The notes below the pieces were generated by a model. It was not told the origin of the DNA. It did not search any database and saw nothing but the letters and a program-made list of their open reading frames with translations. A stretch of 64,000 nt of DNA, taken from NCBI RefSeq assembly GCF_001039275.2, contig NZ_CP030117.1, positions 3,534,001 through 3,598,000 of the forward strand, given 5' to 3'. This stretch comes from Brevibacillus brevis (GTDB taxonomy: Bacteria > Bacillota > Bacilli > Brevibacillales > Brevibacillaceae). Position 1 is the first letter of the stretch. Every line of letters begins with the position of its first letter. Positions 24,251-33,296 of this stretch are shown piece after piece. A program made the translations under genes and the position numbers.

Positions 24251-25141
24251 TTAAGGCAATAGCTTTACCATATCTTCGTAGGTTTCCGGTCGGCGATCCC
24301 GGTAAAATTGCCACGTATCCCGCACCTCATGAATTTTGTTACGGTCCATTTCAGCGAGAACGACCTCGTCTTGATCACGACTCCCGATGGCAACAAACTG
24401 CCCCCGTGGATCGACCAAGTACGATTGTCCGTAAAACTCCCCCATGTTCCACGGTGCTTCTGTCCCTACCCGATTAATCGCTGCCACATAATAACCGTTG
24501 GCTACGGCATGAGCTGGCTGCTCGAGCTTCCACAAGTATTCAGATAAGCCAGCGACAGTCGCAGACGGATTGAATACGATCTCCGCCCCATTCAAGCCCA
24601 GCAGTCGTGCGCCTTCCGGAAAATGGCGGTCATAGCATATATAGACCCCGACCTTGGCAAAAGCGGTTTCAAAAACGGGATACCCGAGATTGCCAGGCTT
24701 AAAGTAATATTTCTCCCAGAATCCGCACCCGCTGCTGCCCACTCCAACATGCGGAATATGCTGCTTGCGATATTTGCCCAAATACGTGCCATCCGCATCA
24801 ATCACAGCGGCAGTGTTGTAGTAGGTACCGATCCCCACGCGCTCGTACACAGGTAAAATGAGTACGGTTCCTAACTCGCGGGCAAGGGAAGAGAAAAGCT
24901 GCACGGTTGGTCCATTTGGAACTTCTTCCGCTGATTCATACCATTTCGTTTGCTGTTCGGCACAAAAATACGGGCCATAGAAGATTTCTTGCAGACAGAT
25001 GATTTGTGCCCCTTTGGCTGCCGCCTCCCGCACCATCCTCTCATGCTTCTCAATGGCTTTTTCTTTGTGCAAATGGACCGGTTCGTCTCCGTGGACATCG
25101 TTTTTCGCCTGAATCAAGCCGACGCGAATGATATCTGCCAT
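24251..25141 (-). CDS. pydC: N-carbamoyl-beta-alanine amidohydrolase (beta-ureidopropionase)
   Basis: Nitrilase-superfamily enzyme of 296 residues that hydrolyses N-carbamoyl-beta-alanine to beta-alanine, CO2 and ammonia, the third step of reductive uracil degradation. The Glu-Lys-Cys triad is visible: Glu in CLQEIFYGPYF, Lys in LGKYRKQHIPH and Cys in VGVYICYDRHFPEGARL. The segment YNTAAVIDADG and the C-terminal VRDTWQFYRDRRPETYE match plant and bacterial beta-ureidopropionases. ATG 25141 has AGGAGG six bases upstream; an earlier in-frame start overlaps that site. It is 34 bases downstream of hydA. Confidence 0.93.
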   Translation of the reverse strand: MADIIRVGLIQAKNDVHGDEPVHLHKEKAIEKHERMVREAAAKGAQIICLQEIFYGPYFCAEQQTKWYESAEEVPNGPTVQLFSSLARELGTVLILPVYERVGIGTYYNTAAVIDADGTYLGKYRKQHIPHVGVGSSGCGFWEKYYFKPGNLGYPVFETAFAKVGVYICYDRHFPEGARLLGLNGAEIVFNPSATVAGLSEYLWKLEQPAHAVANGYYVAAINRVGTEAPWNMGEFYGQSYLVDPRGQFVAIGSRDQDEVVLAEMDRNKIHEVRDTWQFYRDRRPETYEDMVKLLP

Positions 25142-25175
25142 AATCGCCCTCCTCACCTTTTTACGCTGTCATTTA

Positions 25176-26561
25176 TTACGGTCTTGCAAAGGTCGATCGT
25201 TTTACAAAGCGTCCAGCCCCGGCTTGACCGACGAATTGCTGATCGCGAATGACAAATGAGCCGCGCGACAGCACCGAGATGATATCGCCGGTCACCTCCA
25301 TTCCTTCAAATGGATTGTAGTCTACATTCATATGGTGAGTTTCAACGGAGATCGTGCGCTTCACCGTTGGATCAAACAACACGATATCCGCGTCCGAGCC
25401 TACCGCAATCGTTCCTTTTTGCGGGAACATCCCGAACAATTTGGCTACTTTTGTAGAGGTCATATCGACGAACTGAGTGAGGCTAATCTTGTCCTTTGCT
25501 ACCCCTTCCGAGAAGAGGAGACGCATCCGGTCCTCAATGATTGGTCCACCATTCGGGATTTTCGTGAAATCGCCTAGCCCCAGCTCTTTTTGACCGGAGA
25601 AATTAAAAGAACAATGATCAGAGCCAACCGTTTGCAAAATGCCATTTTTCAACGCGCTCCACAAGACGTCCTGATTCCATTTTTCCCGGAGTGGCGGCGA
25701 CCAGACGTACTTCGCTCCTTCAAAGCCCGGCTTCTGTAGATCCGTAATATCGAGTACCAAATATTGCGGGCATGTCTCCCCGTACACATTCCATCCTTTT
25801 TCGCGAGCCTCTGCGATCCGACGCACTGCCTCAGCACACGATACATGCACGACATACAGTTGGGCATCTGCCAGTGCAGTCAGTGCAATCGCACGTCCCG
25901 TCGCTTCTCCTTCTGCTTCAGGTGGGCGGGTGTAAGCGTGGTACACGGGGTCTGTCTGCCCGTTTGCAATCGCCTGCTTGATCAAATAATCCAGAACGTC
26001 TCCATTCTCTGCATGGACCTGTACAAGGGCACCTAGTTCTTTAGCCCGAACCAACGTTTTAAATAGTGTCTCATCATCGGCCATCAGCACATTTTTGTAG
26101 GCCATAAATACTTTGAGCGAAGTAATTCCTTCATTTCGCACGACTGCTCCTAATTCCTCAAGAACTTGATCATTTGCATCTGAAACCATCAGGTGGAAGC
26201 CGTAGTCGATGACTGCTTTGCCCCTTGCTTTTTCGTGCCAGGTCGAAATGGATGAATGCAATGGCTCCCCTTTATTCGTCAGGCAAAAATCGATGATGCT
26301 CGTCGTCCCGCCAAATGCTGCTGCCTTCGTGCCTGTATAAAAGTTATCGGAAGTAACCGTTCCGCCAAAAGGCATATCGAGATGGGTATGTGGATCGATT
26401 CCTCCTGGAAAAACATAGTATCCGGTAGCATCGATGTCTTCGGCATCTTTCCCATCCAGATTGGAGCCGATTGCGACTACCTTTTCCCCTTCGATCAGGA
26501 TGTCCGCCTGATACGTGTCTGACGCTGTCACGACTGTGCCATTTCGAATGCACTTTTTCAT
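25176..26561 (-). CDS. hydA: Dihydropyrimidinase
   Basis: Amidohydrolase-superfamily enzyme of 461 residues that opens dihydrouracil (and often hydantoins) to N-carbamoyl-beta-alanine. Metal-site motifs are all present: GGIDPHTHLDMPFGG, the carboxylated Lys in TSLKVFMAYK, VQVHAENGDV, LYVVHVSCAEA and the catalytic Asp in TVGSDHCSFN. Cytoplasmic, probably a tetramer. Start ATG 26561 follows GGGGAGATGA. It is flanked by preA and pydC on the same strand, in pathway order. Such enzymes are also known as D-hydantoinases. Confidence 0.95.
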   Translation of the reverse strand: MKKCIRNGTVVTASDTYQADILIEGEKVVAIGSNLDGKDAEDIDATGYYVFPGGIDPHTHLDMPFGGTVTSDNFYTGTKAAAFGGTTSIIDFCLTNKGEPLHSSISTWHEKARGKAVIDYGFHLMVSDANDQVLEELGAVVRNEGITSLKVFMAYKNVLMADDETLFKTLVRAKELGALVQVHAENGDVLDYLIKQAIANGQTDPVYHAYTRPPEAEGEATGRAIALTALADAQLYVVHVSCAEAVRRIAEAREKGWNVYGETCPQYLVLDITDLQKPGFEGAKYVWSPPLREKWNQDVLWSALKNGILQTVGSDHCSFNFSGQKELGLGDFTKIPNGGPIIEDRMRLLFSEGVAKDKISLTQFVDMTSTKVAKLFGMFPQKGTIAVGSDADIVLFDPTVKRTISVETHHMNVDYNPFEGMEVTGDIISVLSRGSFVIRDQQFVGQAGAGRFVKRSTFARP

Positions 26562-26649
26562 TCGATGATCATCTCCCCTTCAACCCGTCACTGAGTAGAC
26601 ATGCCTTCCCTTGTACACGCTATGCACCACACGACGAAAACATGACGCT

Positions 26650-27927
26650 TTACAGCTCGCAGTTGCCACCCGTAGCCAAAGCAGCCTGCCGCTGATTCCA
26701 ACTGAGAGGGGCTTTGTCGCTCGGGATCTCGACCATTTCGATCGTTCCTTCCACTGGACAAACGATGGAGCACAAATTACACCCTACACAATCTTCTTCT
26801 CGTACGACTAAGCGCTCTTTGCCCGTAGCTGCGTCAGGAACAATGTCAATGCATTGATGCGAGGTGTCCTCACAAGCGATATGACACTTGTTGCAATTGA
26901 TACAGGTCTCTTCATGGATGCGCGCCACGACCTTGTAATTCAGATTCAGATGGCCCCAATCCGAGTACGTATGCACGGCTTTTCCGACAATATCCATTAC
27001 GGACGCAATTCCACGCTGATCCAGGTAATTGTTTAGCCCATCAATCATGTCTTCCACGATCCGGAAGCCATGATGCATAGCGGCTGTACATACTTGAACA
27101 CCCGTTGCTCCCATCAGCAAAAATTCAACAGTGTCACGCCAATCAGAGATTCCTCCAATACCAGAGATCGGGATACCAACCTTGGGATCACGTGCACATT
27201 CTGCGACCATATTCAGGGCGATTGGTTTGACTGCTGGTCCACAATAGCCGCCGTGCGCCCCTTTTCCATCTACATGTGGGATCGGCAGCCATTTGTCGAG
27301 ATCAACCCCCATCAAGCTGTTAATCGTGTTGATCATGCTGATGGCATCGGCTCCCCCCTGGCTCGCAGCCCGTGCTGTAAAGCGAATGTCCGTAATGTTT
27401 GGAGTGAGCTTGACGATGACAGGGGTTTGGGCGACTTCTTTTACCCATTCGACCTGTTGCCGGATTAAATCTGGATGCTGACCGACCGCAGAGCCCATCC
27501 CGCGTTCTGCCATGCCGTGCGGACAGCCAAAATTCAGTTCCAGTCCGTCAACACCGATTGCCTCTACCTTTTTGACAATCTCGTGCCATGCTTCCTGTTT
27601 ATGTTCAACCATAAGCGACGCAATCAACGTGTGCTTCGGAAAACGGCGCTTCGTTTCATTCATTTCCTTCAAATTGACCTCAAGTGGTTTGTCCGTAATC
27701 AGTTCAATGTTGTTGAAACCGAAAACTCGCTGTCCCCCGAAGTTCAGTCCTGCAAAACGGGAGGTGACGTTGATGATTGGCTCTCCGAGTGTCTTCCAGA
27801 CCGCTCCACCCCAGCCTGCTTCAAAGGCACGCTGTACTTGGTAGCCTGAATTGGTCGGCGGCGCAGAGGCCAACCAGAATGGATTCGGGGATTGGATTCC
27901 CGCCAGATTAATGCTGAGATCCGCCAT
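26650..27927 (-). CDS. preA: NAD-dependent dihydropyrimidine dehydrogenase, subunit PreA
   Basis: FMN/Fe-S subunit that reduces uracil or thymine to the dihydro form. The first 310 residues are a dihydroorotate-dehydrogenase-like barrel (LAGIQSPNPFWLASAPPTNS). The active-site segment is LELNFGCPHGMAERGMG, whose Cys is the general acid in mammalian DPD, and VKLTPNITDI follows. The C-terminal ferredoxin part holds two 4Fe-4S motifs, CINCNKCHIAC and CVGCNLCSIVCPVEG. ATG 27927 follows AAAGGAGGAG. It starts 15 bases after preT, so the two subunits are made together. Confidence 0.96.
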   Translation of the reverse strand: MADLSINLAGIQSPNPFWLASAPPTNSGYQVQRAFEAGWGGAVWKTLGEPIINVTSRFAGLNFGGQRVFGFNNIELITDKPLEVNLKEMNETKRRFPKHTLIASLMVEHKQEAWHEIVKKVEAIGVDGLELNFGCPHGMAERGMGSAVGQHPDLIRQQVEWVKEVAQTPVIVKLTPNITDIRFTARAASQGGADAISMINTINSLMGVDLDKWLPIPHVDGKGAHGGYCGPAVKPIALNMVAECARDPKVGIPISGIGGISDWRDTVEFLLMGATGVQVCTAAMHHGFRIVEDMIDGLNNYLDQRGIASVMDIVGKAVHTYSDWGHLNLNYKVVARIHEETCINCNKCHIACEDTSHQCIDIVPDAATGKERLVVREEDCVGCNLCSIVCPVEGTIEMVEIPSDKAPLSWNQRQAALATGGNCEL

Positions 27928-27942
27928 GATAGGTCTCCTCCT

Positions 27943-29289
27943 TTATACTGGTTGTTTTTGATCACGGAGCGATTGGTGGATAGCATGAGCCGCTCGTTTC
28001 CCATGATTGGCTGCATCGACTACCATCGCATCTGTCTTGCCCCCACCAAAAATGACATCGCCCGCCGCATAAACTTTGCCATGGGAGGTTCGATAGGTGC
28101 CTTCCTCGACCTCAACAATCCCATTGCGATGATGAAGTCCAAATGATTCAATCAAAGACAGATGTCTGTTTTGTCCGATCGCTTTGACAACATAATCTAC
28201 TTCGATGACAAAATGACTGCCGGGAATCTCTACTGGCCTCTTTCTTCCTTTCTCATCCGGCTCACCTAGCTCCATTCGCACCAGTTCCAATCCCTTCACT
28301 CGGCCGTTTTCCTCGAGTACACGCGTTGGGGCAACGAGCCAGCGGAATTCTACGCCATCCTGCTTGGCGAATTCGTACTCAAACTGATAACAGGACATCT
28401 CTTGAACTGTCCGCCTGTATAGAATCTGAACATTGTCTGCACCCAGCCGTTTCGAACAGGTGGCAGCGTCAATCGCCGTATTCCCCGCACCGATGATCAC
28501 GACTTTTTTGCCGAACATCTCGTTGGATAGTGGCTTGGTCTTGGTCTCCTCCACGAGTGCAATGGCATCGAGGACACCTTCCAGTTCTTCTCCCGGGATA
28601 TGCAGCTGAGGGACATTACCCATACCCGCTGCCAACAGGATAGAATCATACTGGTCCAATAACTCTTCTGGCGCTACATCCACGCCGATTCGCGTATTGG
28701 TACGTATCTCTACCCCTAATGCCTCTACTTGCTCGACTTCCCATAGCGAAATTTCCTGTGGCAGACGGAACGACACGATGCCGTACGTGTTCAATCCTCC
28801 TGCCTTTTCTTTGGCTTCAAAAACCGTAACTGCGTAGCCGAGACGAGCAAGCTCACGCGCTGCTGATAACCCCGCCGGGCCTGCTCCGACGATCGCTACC
28901 CGTTTTCCATTTGCTTCGCCTTTTGTAAAAAGCGTAGCTTGATTTTGGATTGCCCAGTCTGTCGCGTGACGCTGGAGAAGGCCGATCATGATGGGCTTGG
29001 AGGCTGAATTTAGTACACAGGCACCCTCACACAGCTCTTCGGTTGGACATACGCGCGCACAGCTCGCCCCGACGGGATTCGACTCCATGATCGTCCGGGC
29101 TGATCCGAACAAATTCCCGGTTGCAATTTTTTTGATGAAGGAAGGGATATCAATCGACGTGGGACAAGCCTTAATACAGGGTGCGTCGTAGCAATACAAG
29201 CAGCGATTCGCCTCATCGATGGCTTCCATCGGTTTTAGGGCAGGCACGACTTCCGCGAAATTTTTCGCGAGCTCATTGGGAATGCTCAT
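27943..29289 (-). CDS. preT: NAD-dependent dihydropyrimidine dehydrogenase, subunit PreT
   Basis: NADH-oxidising FAD/Fe-S subunit, related to the small subunit of glutamate synthase. The N-terminus binds Fe-S clusters (CLYCYDAPCIKACPTSIDIP; GASCARVCPTEELCEGAC). An FAD site (VAIVGAGPAGLSAAREL) and a nucleotide site (KKVVIIGAGNTAIDAATCSKR) follow, and the C-terminal YAAGDVIFGGGKT closes the flavin domain. It delivers electrons to PreA. First gene of the preT-preA-hydA-pydC group; ATG 29289 follows GAGGAGG. The divergent region to 29476 is probably where its promoter lies. Confidence 0.95.
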   Translation of the reverse strand: MSIPNELAKNFAEVVPALKPMEAIDEANRCLYCYDAPCIKACPTSIDIPSFIKKIATGNLFGSARTIMESNPVGASCARVCPTEELCEGACVLNSASKPIMIGLLQRHATDWAIQNQATLFTKGEANGKRVAIVGAGPAGLSAARELARLGYAVTVFEAKEKAGGLNTYGIVSFRLPQEISLWEVEQVEALGVEIRTNTRIGVDVAPEELLDQYDSILLAAGMGNVPQLHIPGEELEGVLDAIALVEETKTKPLSNEMFGKKVVIIGAGNTAIDAATCSKRLGADNVQILYRRTVQEMSCYQFEYEFAKQDGVEFRWLVAPTRVLEENGRVKGLELVRMELGEPDEKGRKRPVEIPGSHFVIEVDYVVKAIGQNRHLSLIESFGLHHRNGIVEVEEGTYRTSHGKVYAAGDVIFGGGKTDAMVVDAANHGKRAAHAIHQSLRDQKQPV

Positions 29290-29411
29290 CTGTCCACAAC
29301 CTCCTCACCAGATCTAAACATGCTTGCTATTAATCAATGTGCGAAATCGCTTTTTTATGATTGTTACATTTCCTATTTGGCTAGTGAGGTCACGAAATCA
29401 ATCTGCTTGGA

Positions 29412-29440
29412 TTGACATGAATGATTTCATGTTCGAATAC
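29412..29440 (+). promoter_or_regulatory. Promoter of the HTH/RHH gene pair
   Basis: A perfect TTGACA -35 (29412-29417), 17-base spacer and GAATAC as -10 (a TACGAT at a 21-base spacing is an alternative). It points at the gene starting at 29476. The spacer contains an inverted repeat (next entry). Confidence 0.6.
29416..29431. promoter_or_regulatory. Inverted repeat CATGAA-N4-TTCATG within the promoter spacer
   Basis: Perfect 6-base arms around TGAT, placed between -35 and -10. A protein bound here would block RNA polymerase. The two downstream genes look DNA-binding, so autoregulation is the simplest reading. Confidence 0.5.
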
Positions 29441-29475
29441 GATAAAAACAAACAAGGAAGAAAGGGCCGTCCTGT

Positions 29476-29988
29476 ATGAAGGATTACGACCTGGAAATCA
29501 AGGTAGTGAAACAAAAAATCGCAGATGCACACGCGCTTCTTGGCCAGTTGGAAACCGAGCGCAAAAACTACCTGGCGCAACTCGAAAGACGCAAAGCGTT
29601 TCTCTCTTCGCGCGAAATTCTAGACATCCTGGAGACAAAAGCTGGCCGTGTCGGCAGTATGGCTACCGTCAAACGCTGGGCAGATCAAGGCTACTTAGGG
29701 GAGTGTATAGACGAACGGGAGACCTTCCCCCTTTTAGCCAGTAAACAAGGAAACAAACGATTTCTTTTTCCTCGAGAATCCGTGCTCACTTATCTATATA
29801 AAAAAGGGTATCTTCGCCCGAGCTACGAGGTTTTGGATCGTGTCCAGCTCACAAGGGATAGTACCTGCTGCTGGGGAATCATCACCTCCGTCGAGCGAAG
29901 CGATCAGCACTTCACCTACCAAGTACAATTGGAAAAAACGGGAGAAGTATTGTTGGCTGTACCAGAAGAAGAACTGCTCATCCCGTAA
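29476..29988 (+). CDS. Hypothetical protein with coiled coil and excisionase/MerR-like HTH
   Basis: A 170-residue protein of no family I can name. Residues 5-42 are a charged coiled coil (VVKQKIADAHALLGQLETER). Residues 44-107 look like a winged HTH of the Xis/MerR type: LSSREILDILETK, then SMATVKRWADQGYLGE, a wing with KQGNKRFLFPRESV and TYLYKK. The C-terminal 40 residues are beta-rich (CWGIITSVERSDQHFTYQVQLE) like a small SH3-type fold. ATG 29476 is preceded by AAGGAAGAAAGG at a long spacing. It has its own promoter, is divergent from preT, and is followed nine bases later by a ribbon-helix-helix-like gene. No phage genes are around, so a regulator is more likely than an excisionase. Confidence 0.65.
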   Translation: MKDYDLEIKVVKQKIADAHALLGQLETERKNYLAQLERRKAFLSSREILDILETKAGRVGSMATVKRWADQGYLGECIDERETFPLLASKQGNKRFLFPRESVLTYLYKKGYLRPSYEVLDRVQLTRDSTCCWGIITSVERSDQHFTYQVQLEKTGEVLLAVPEEELLIP

Positions 29989-29997
29989 GGAGGCACT

Positions 29998-30426
29998 ATG
30001 GAACTGGCCATAATCACGCTGGAAAATACAGTTGCCAATCAAGAGCGATCACGACAAATTCGCGATTTGCATAAAAAAAAGGGCCAGCCCCTCGCTATTC
30101 GATTTAGCGAAGAACTGACCCATATTATTTTAGAAGCACCATGCTTGTATATCCCCGACCAGGAATGGTTGGACAAAGCTGTAGTCATCGAAGGAATCGT
30201 AAAAAAATCAGCGGAGTACTACGAGCTACACCCCCGAAGCAAAGGGAAGACAGTCAACCTTCACCTTGATTCAGAATTGGTAGCTGAGCTGGAGCTCATT
30301 CGCTCTCTCGTCAGCAGCAAAACGCAGCAGGAAGTCCTTCGTGAGTTGTTCATTCGAGGCATGCGCTCGTACTTGGCTGAGAAAGAAGCAGCCAACTCGC
30401 CTATCAGCGCCAAAAAAGAAGGATAA
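29998..30426 (+). CDS. Hypothetical protein with C-terminal ribbon-helix-helix-like domain
   Basis: A 142-residue protein. Its C-terminal 45 residues have the spacing of a ribbon-helix-helix domain: strand KTVNLHLD (84-91), helix SELVAELELIRSLV (92-105), turn, then helix KTQQEVLRELFIRGMRSYL (108-126). The first 80 residues are not recognised (LAIRFSEELTHIILEAPCLYIP; VVIEGIVKKSAEYYELHP). ATG 29998 follows AAGGAGG. It is nine bases after the HTH-like gene, so the two proteins are made together and may act together on the inverted repeat in their promoter. An antitoxin was considered, but neither protein looks like a toxin. Confidence 0.6.
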   Translation: MELAIITLENTVANQERSRQIRDLHKKKGQPLAIRFSEELTHIILEAPCLYIPDQEWLDKAVVIEGIVKKSAEYYELHPRSKGKTVNLHLDSELVAELELIRSLVSSKTQQEVLRELFIRGMRSYLAEKEAANSPISAKKEG

Positions 30427-30436
30427 TCCCTGCTCT

Positions 30437-31696
30437 CTACCAGGTAAACGTAATTTTGTCGCCCGTGATTTGATAGCTTACCGTGTAAGTCTGATTCTTC
30501 TCTTTCATGCCGACTTCAAATACAATGGCTTTTTTCGTCAGATCAGGCTTGACTGTATCGACATCCAGCATATCAAACGGCTCGTTTGCCTTTTTCTCCG
30601 TCCCTACAATTTCTATCTTTTCATGGGTAGTAACATGATAAACTCCTACACCCATCATAGTCTGATACAAGATCCAGTTGTTGTCCAGCCACGTTACTTC
30701 ATCAATAAAATAACCTGGAAACAGTTGAGCTTGTGGTGTGTAGTCTGGCTGATAGAAGCGAATATTCGCGGTATTGTACAAATTGTCTGAATCAATCACC
30801 GCGATTTTTTTCTTGTCTGGTGATAGGATTCCAGCTTTTTTCGCCAATTCGATTTTTTCTTTTTCGGTTTCGATCCTCATTTTCTCGATCAGGAACAGCG
30901 CATCTTCTTTGGAAAAGACAATGTTTTTTACGTTTTTCAAATCAGCGAGCTTGTCTTTGCTTGCAAAATTACTGTAGATGGTTAGTGTTGCATCATCTGG
31001 CATACCATCGTAGGCGATGCCTCTGGATGGATATTCCCACGCATATGTTCCGATTCCTCTAAGGTGGTACGAAAAATCCGGCTTCCCCCATGCACCAAAG
31101 ATAGAAAAATCAGCATATTCAGCGGGTGCCCCTAATTTTTCACCGTACTCTTGCAAATTTTTAGCCATATCAACAAGTGCTTTTGTATCGGCGATTTGAT
31201 CACGACGATAGATAGAAATGGCTTTTACTTTATCCTGAGCAAACGTGAAAAACAAGTGGTAGCCCTGTTCCGCATAGCCAATCAACTCAAGCTTTTCATC
31301 CGTAAAATGTGGTTTACCCAAGACTCGCACGATCTCGTCTTTTCTTTGGGAGGTCGTAATACCCTTTACCACTTCACCTTTATAGGAAGGTTCAACGAGA
31401 ACGGCAAACGCTTGCTTGTTTTCGTCCCACTTTATGCTGATTCCTTGTGGGTAATACACATAATCATCAAATTCTTTCACGGATTTCCCCAGTAGCTTCG
31501 TAAGCGAATCTTGTTTCCACTGATGGGAAGTGAAGGTATTCACGAGCAGCCCTTTTGACAAATCTGCTGGTGCCTGTACGGATGTTCCAGTACCGCTTTG
31601 CGGCGTGATTGGCATTGTCGTTGATGCGCTTGCTCCGAATGCTGTCGAAGCGAACAAACAGCAGGACAACAGTAGCATTATCGCTTTCTTTTCCAC
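30437..31696 (-). CDS. Exported hypothetical protein, 419 residues
   Basis: It has a standard signal peptide (KKAIMLLLSCCLFASTAFGASA), so the mature protein is secreted or cell-wall located. The rest is soluble, with repeated short hydrophobic strands (KWDENKQAFAVLVEPSYKGE; GYHLFFTFAQDKVKAISIYR; DKKKIAVIDSDNLYNTANIRFYQ), suggesting a beta-propeller or lipocalin-like sheet. I do not recognise the family. GTG 31696 follows GGGAGGG by seven bases and sits exactly before the signal peptide; the open frame upstream is non-coding. It converges with the RHH-like gene, only ten bases away and with no terminator between. Confidence 0.75.
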   Translation of the reverse strand: MEKKAIMLLLSCCLFASTAFGASASTTMPITPQSGTGTSVQAPADLSKGLLVNTFTSHQWKQDSLTKLLGKSVKEFDDYVYYPQGISIKWDENKQAFAVLVEPSYKGEVVKGITTSQRKDEIVRVLGKPHFTDEKLELIGYAEQGYHLFFTFAQDKVKAISIYRRDQIADTKALVDMAKNLQEYGEKLGAPAEYADFSIFGAWGKPDFSYHLRGIGTYAWEYPSRGIAYDGMPDDATLTIYSNFASKDKLADLKNVKNIVFSKEDALFLIEKMRIETEKEKIELAKKAGILSPDKKKIAVIDSDNLYNTANIRFYQPDYTPQAQLFPGYFIDEVTWLDNNWILYQTMMGVGVYHVTTHEKIEIVGTEKKANEPFDMLDVDTVKPDLTKKAIVFEVGMKEKNQTYTVSYQITGDKITFTW

Positions 31697-31827
31697 TTCA
31701 TTCCCTCCCAAACTATCAGCCTGACTATACAACCATCGCCATAAAACAACGGTTATCCCTAAATTATACCAGAAATAGACAAAATCCGCTAAACGGATTT
31801 TTTCATCCATAATCCATGTAACAGAAT

Positions 31828-31870
31828 AAAGCGTCCTTTCCCCAATGTTGTGAAGGGAAGGACGCTTTTC
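31828..31870. terminator. Hairpin terminator after an exported-protein gene
   Basis: GCGTCCTTTCCC and GGGAAGGACGC pair with one bulge, flanked by AAA and TTTT, 13 bases after the stop of the minus-strand gene. T-tracts occur on both sides. Confidence 0.7.
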
Positions 31871-31882
31871 GATGCACGCTAT

Positions 31883-33184
31883 TTACTTCGATTCGCCGTT
31901 GAGATAATTGAAGAACGGTTGATCCACCCAAAATTTGTACGTCTCTACCTTTACTTTGTCATTCAGCTTTTGGAAGCCTTCCACGACTTTTGGTGATTCT
32001 CCATTCAGAGAGAAAGACTGCACGACATAACGGCCATCTTTTAGCACGTTGTTCGTAATGACAGCATAATCTGCCAGCTCCGTGCGGGAATGATACAGCG
32101 GCTGCCACCAAGAAGCCTTGAGCAATCCGGTCATGTCCTCTTGATCCCGTTTGGCATATTTCAAAACGATCGGCTGGAACTTCTCTTTCTCTTCCACACT
32201 GTCGAATTCCAGGCTGAGATCGTACTCCTTGGCATACGCAATGTAGTTGCCGTTTTCAATCTGAACCACCTGATAATCGGCTGTTTGAACAGGCTCTCCC
32301 CATTCCTTCAAGTAAATGAAGGCAGATGTTTTCGGTTCAAATTGAACCTTGGCATGGACGCCTTCACTTTTTAACAGGCCGATTAATTGAATGGCGTGGG
32401 CGATATCACTATGCCCATACGTAATCGTGCGCTGTGGATCAAAATGAGGATCGAATGCGGCATCCTTCAGATTGTAGCCAGTAATCAGGTTTTGCTTCAA
32501 GCCTTTGTCTACGAGCTCTTGCAATTCACCGGCTTTAATGATTTGCGATTCGTTCCACGCCTGTGCAAGCTTGCCAAAAATCTCTTCATCGGCGATTGTG
32601 CCCAGATAGTTTTTGGCAGAGCCATGGAACTCTGCTACTTTGGCTAGCAATTGACTCGCAAGCTCTGCGGATACTGCTCCTTCTACAGAAGCTGACTTCA
32701 AGGCGTTGGCGGACACAAGCCCCGTGTCAATAGCCACAGCCAGCTCTTGTGCAGCCTGCAAGGTAAGCGCCCCGCCTTTTTTGTACGAAATCCCTGCTTT
32801 TTTCAAGGCAGCCGCTACTTTTTCCTCGCTATATGTATATCCGAGCTCTTTTAACTCAGCAGCTTTTGCGGCAGCGCTAACCGCTTCCCATACAACCAGC
32901 TTGGAGGCATCTTTGGATGCAGGCAAGAATGTTTTGGCTGACAAGTCTTTTTCCGATATACTTGTGGTAGTAGATACAATCTTGATCAATGCTTTCTCAA
33001 ATTGCTCGCGAGTTACCGTCTTGTCAAATTTCACACCGTATTGCTGCTGCAAAAAGCTGCTCCACTCTGTGTGTGCTTCTACCGTGGTTTTCGTTGTTGC
33101 ACCTACAGCAGTTGGAAAAACGAGTGCCGCTGAGAGTACGGCAGCCGAAGCGGAGAGTTGTAGCCATTTCGCTGATCTGTTCAT
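31883..33184 (-). CDS. Exported hypothetical protein, 433 residues
   Basis: A signal peptide (NRSAKWLQLSASAAVLSAALVFPTAVGA) precedes a mature region of about 405 residues. The first 200 mature residues are a helical repeat of S-layer-homology style (EQFEKALIKIVSTT; AAALKKAGISYKKGGALTLQAAQELAVAI). The remainder is alpha/beta (AHAIQLIGLLKSEGVHAKVQFEPKTSAFIYLKEW). I see no catalytic motif. ATG 33184 follows AGGAGG; the extra upstream codons are not part of the gene. Same strand and style as the preceding exported protein, but each has its own terminator. Confidence 0.75.
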   Translation of the reverse strand: MNRSAKWLQLSASAAVLSAALVFPTAVGATTKTTVEAHTEWSSFLQQQYGVKFDKTVTREQFEKALIKIVSTTTSISEKDLSAKTFLPASKDASKLVVWEAVSAAAKAAELKELGYTYSEEKVAAALKKAGISYKKGGALTLQAAQELAVAIDTGLVSANALKSASVEGAVSAELASQLLAKVAEFHGSAKNYLGTIADEEIFGKLAQAWNESQIIKAGELQELVDKGLKQNLITGYNLKDAAFDPHFDPQRTITYGHSDIAHAIQLIGLLKSEGVHAKVQFEPKTSAFIYLKEWGEPVQTADYQVVQIENGNYIAYAKEYDLSLEFDSVEEKEKFQPIVLKYAKRDQEDMTGLLKASWWQPLYHSRTELADYAVITNNVLKDGRYVVQSFSLNGESPKVVEGFQKLNDKVKVETYKFWVDQPFFNYLNGESK

Positions 33185-33296
33185 GAAGAATCCTCCTGAC
33201 GTATGAAGACGAATCATATTAATATTATTCCTATATGTTTACTAGGTATATAATCAACTACATTAGCACTCCTGCACTCATCCTGTCAATAACTAG

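Noticed and set aside
29476-30426. Toxin-antitoxin system
   Set aside because: Both proteins look DNA-binding and neither has the size or motifs of a known toxin; the arrangement fits a regulator pair better.
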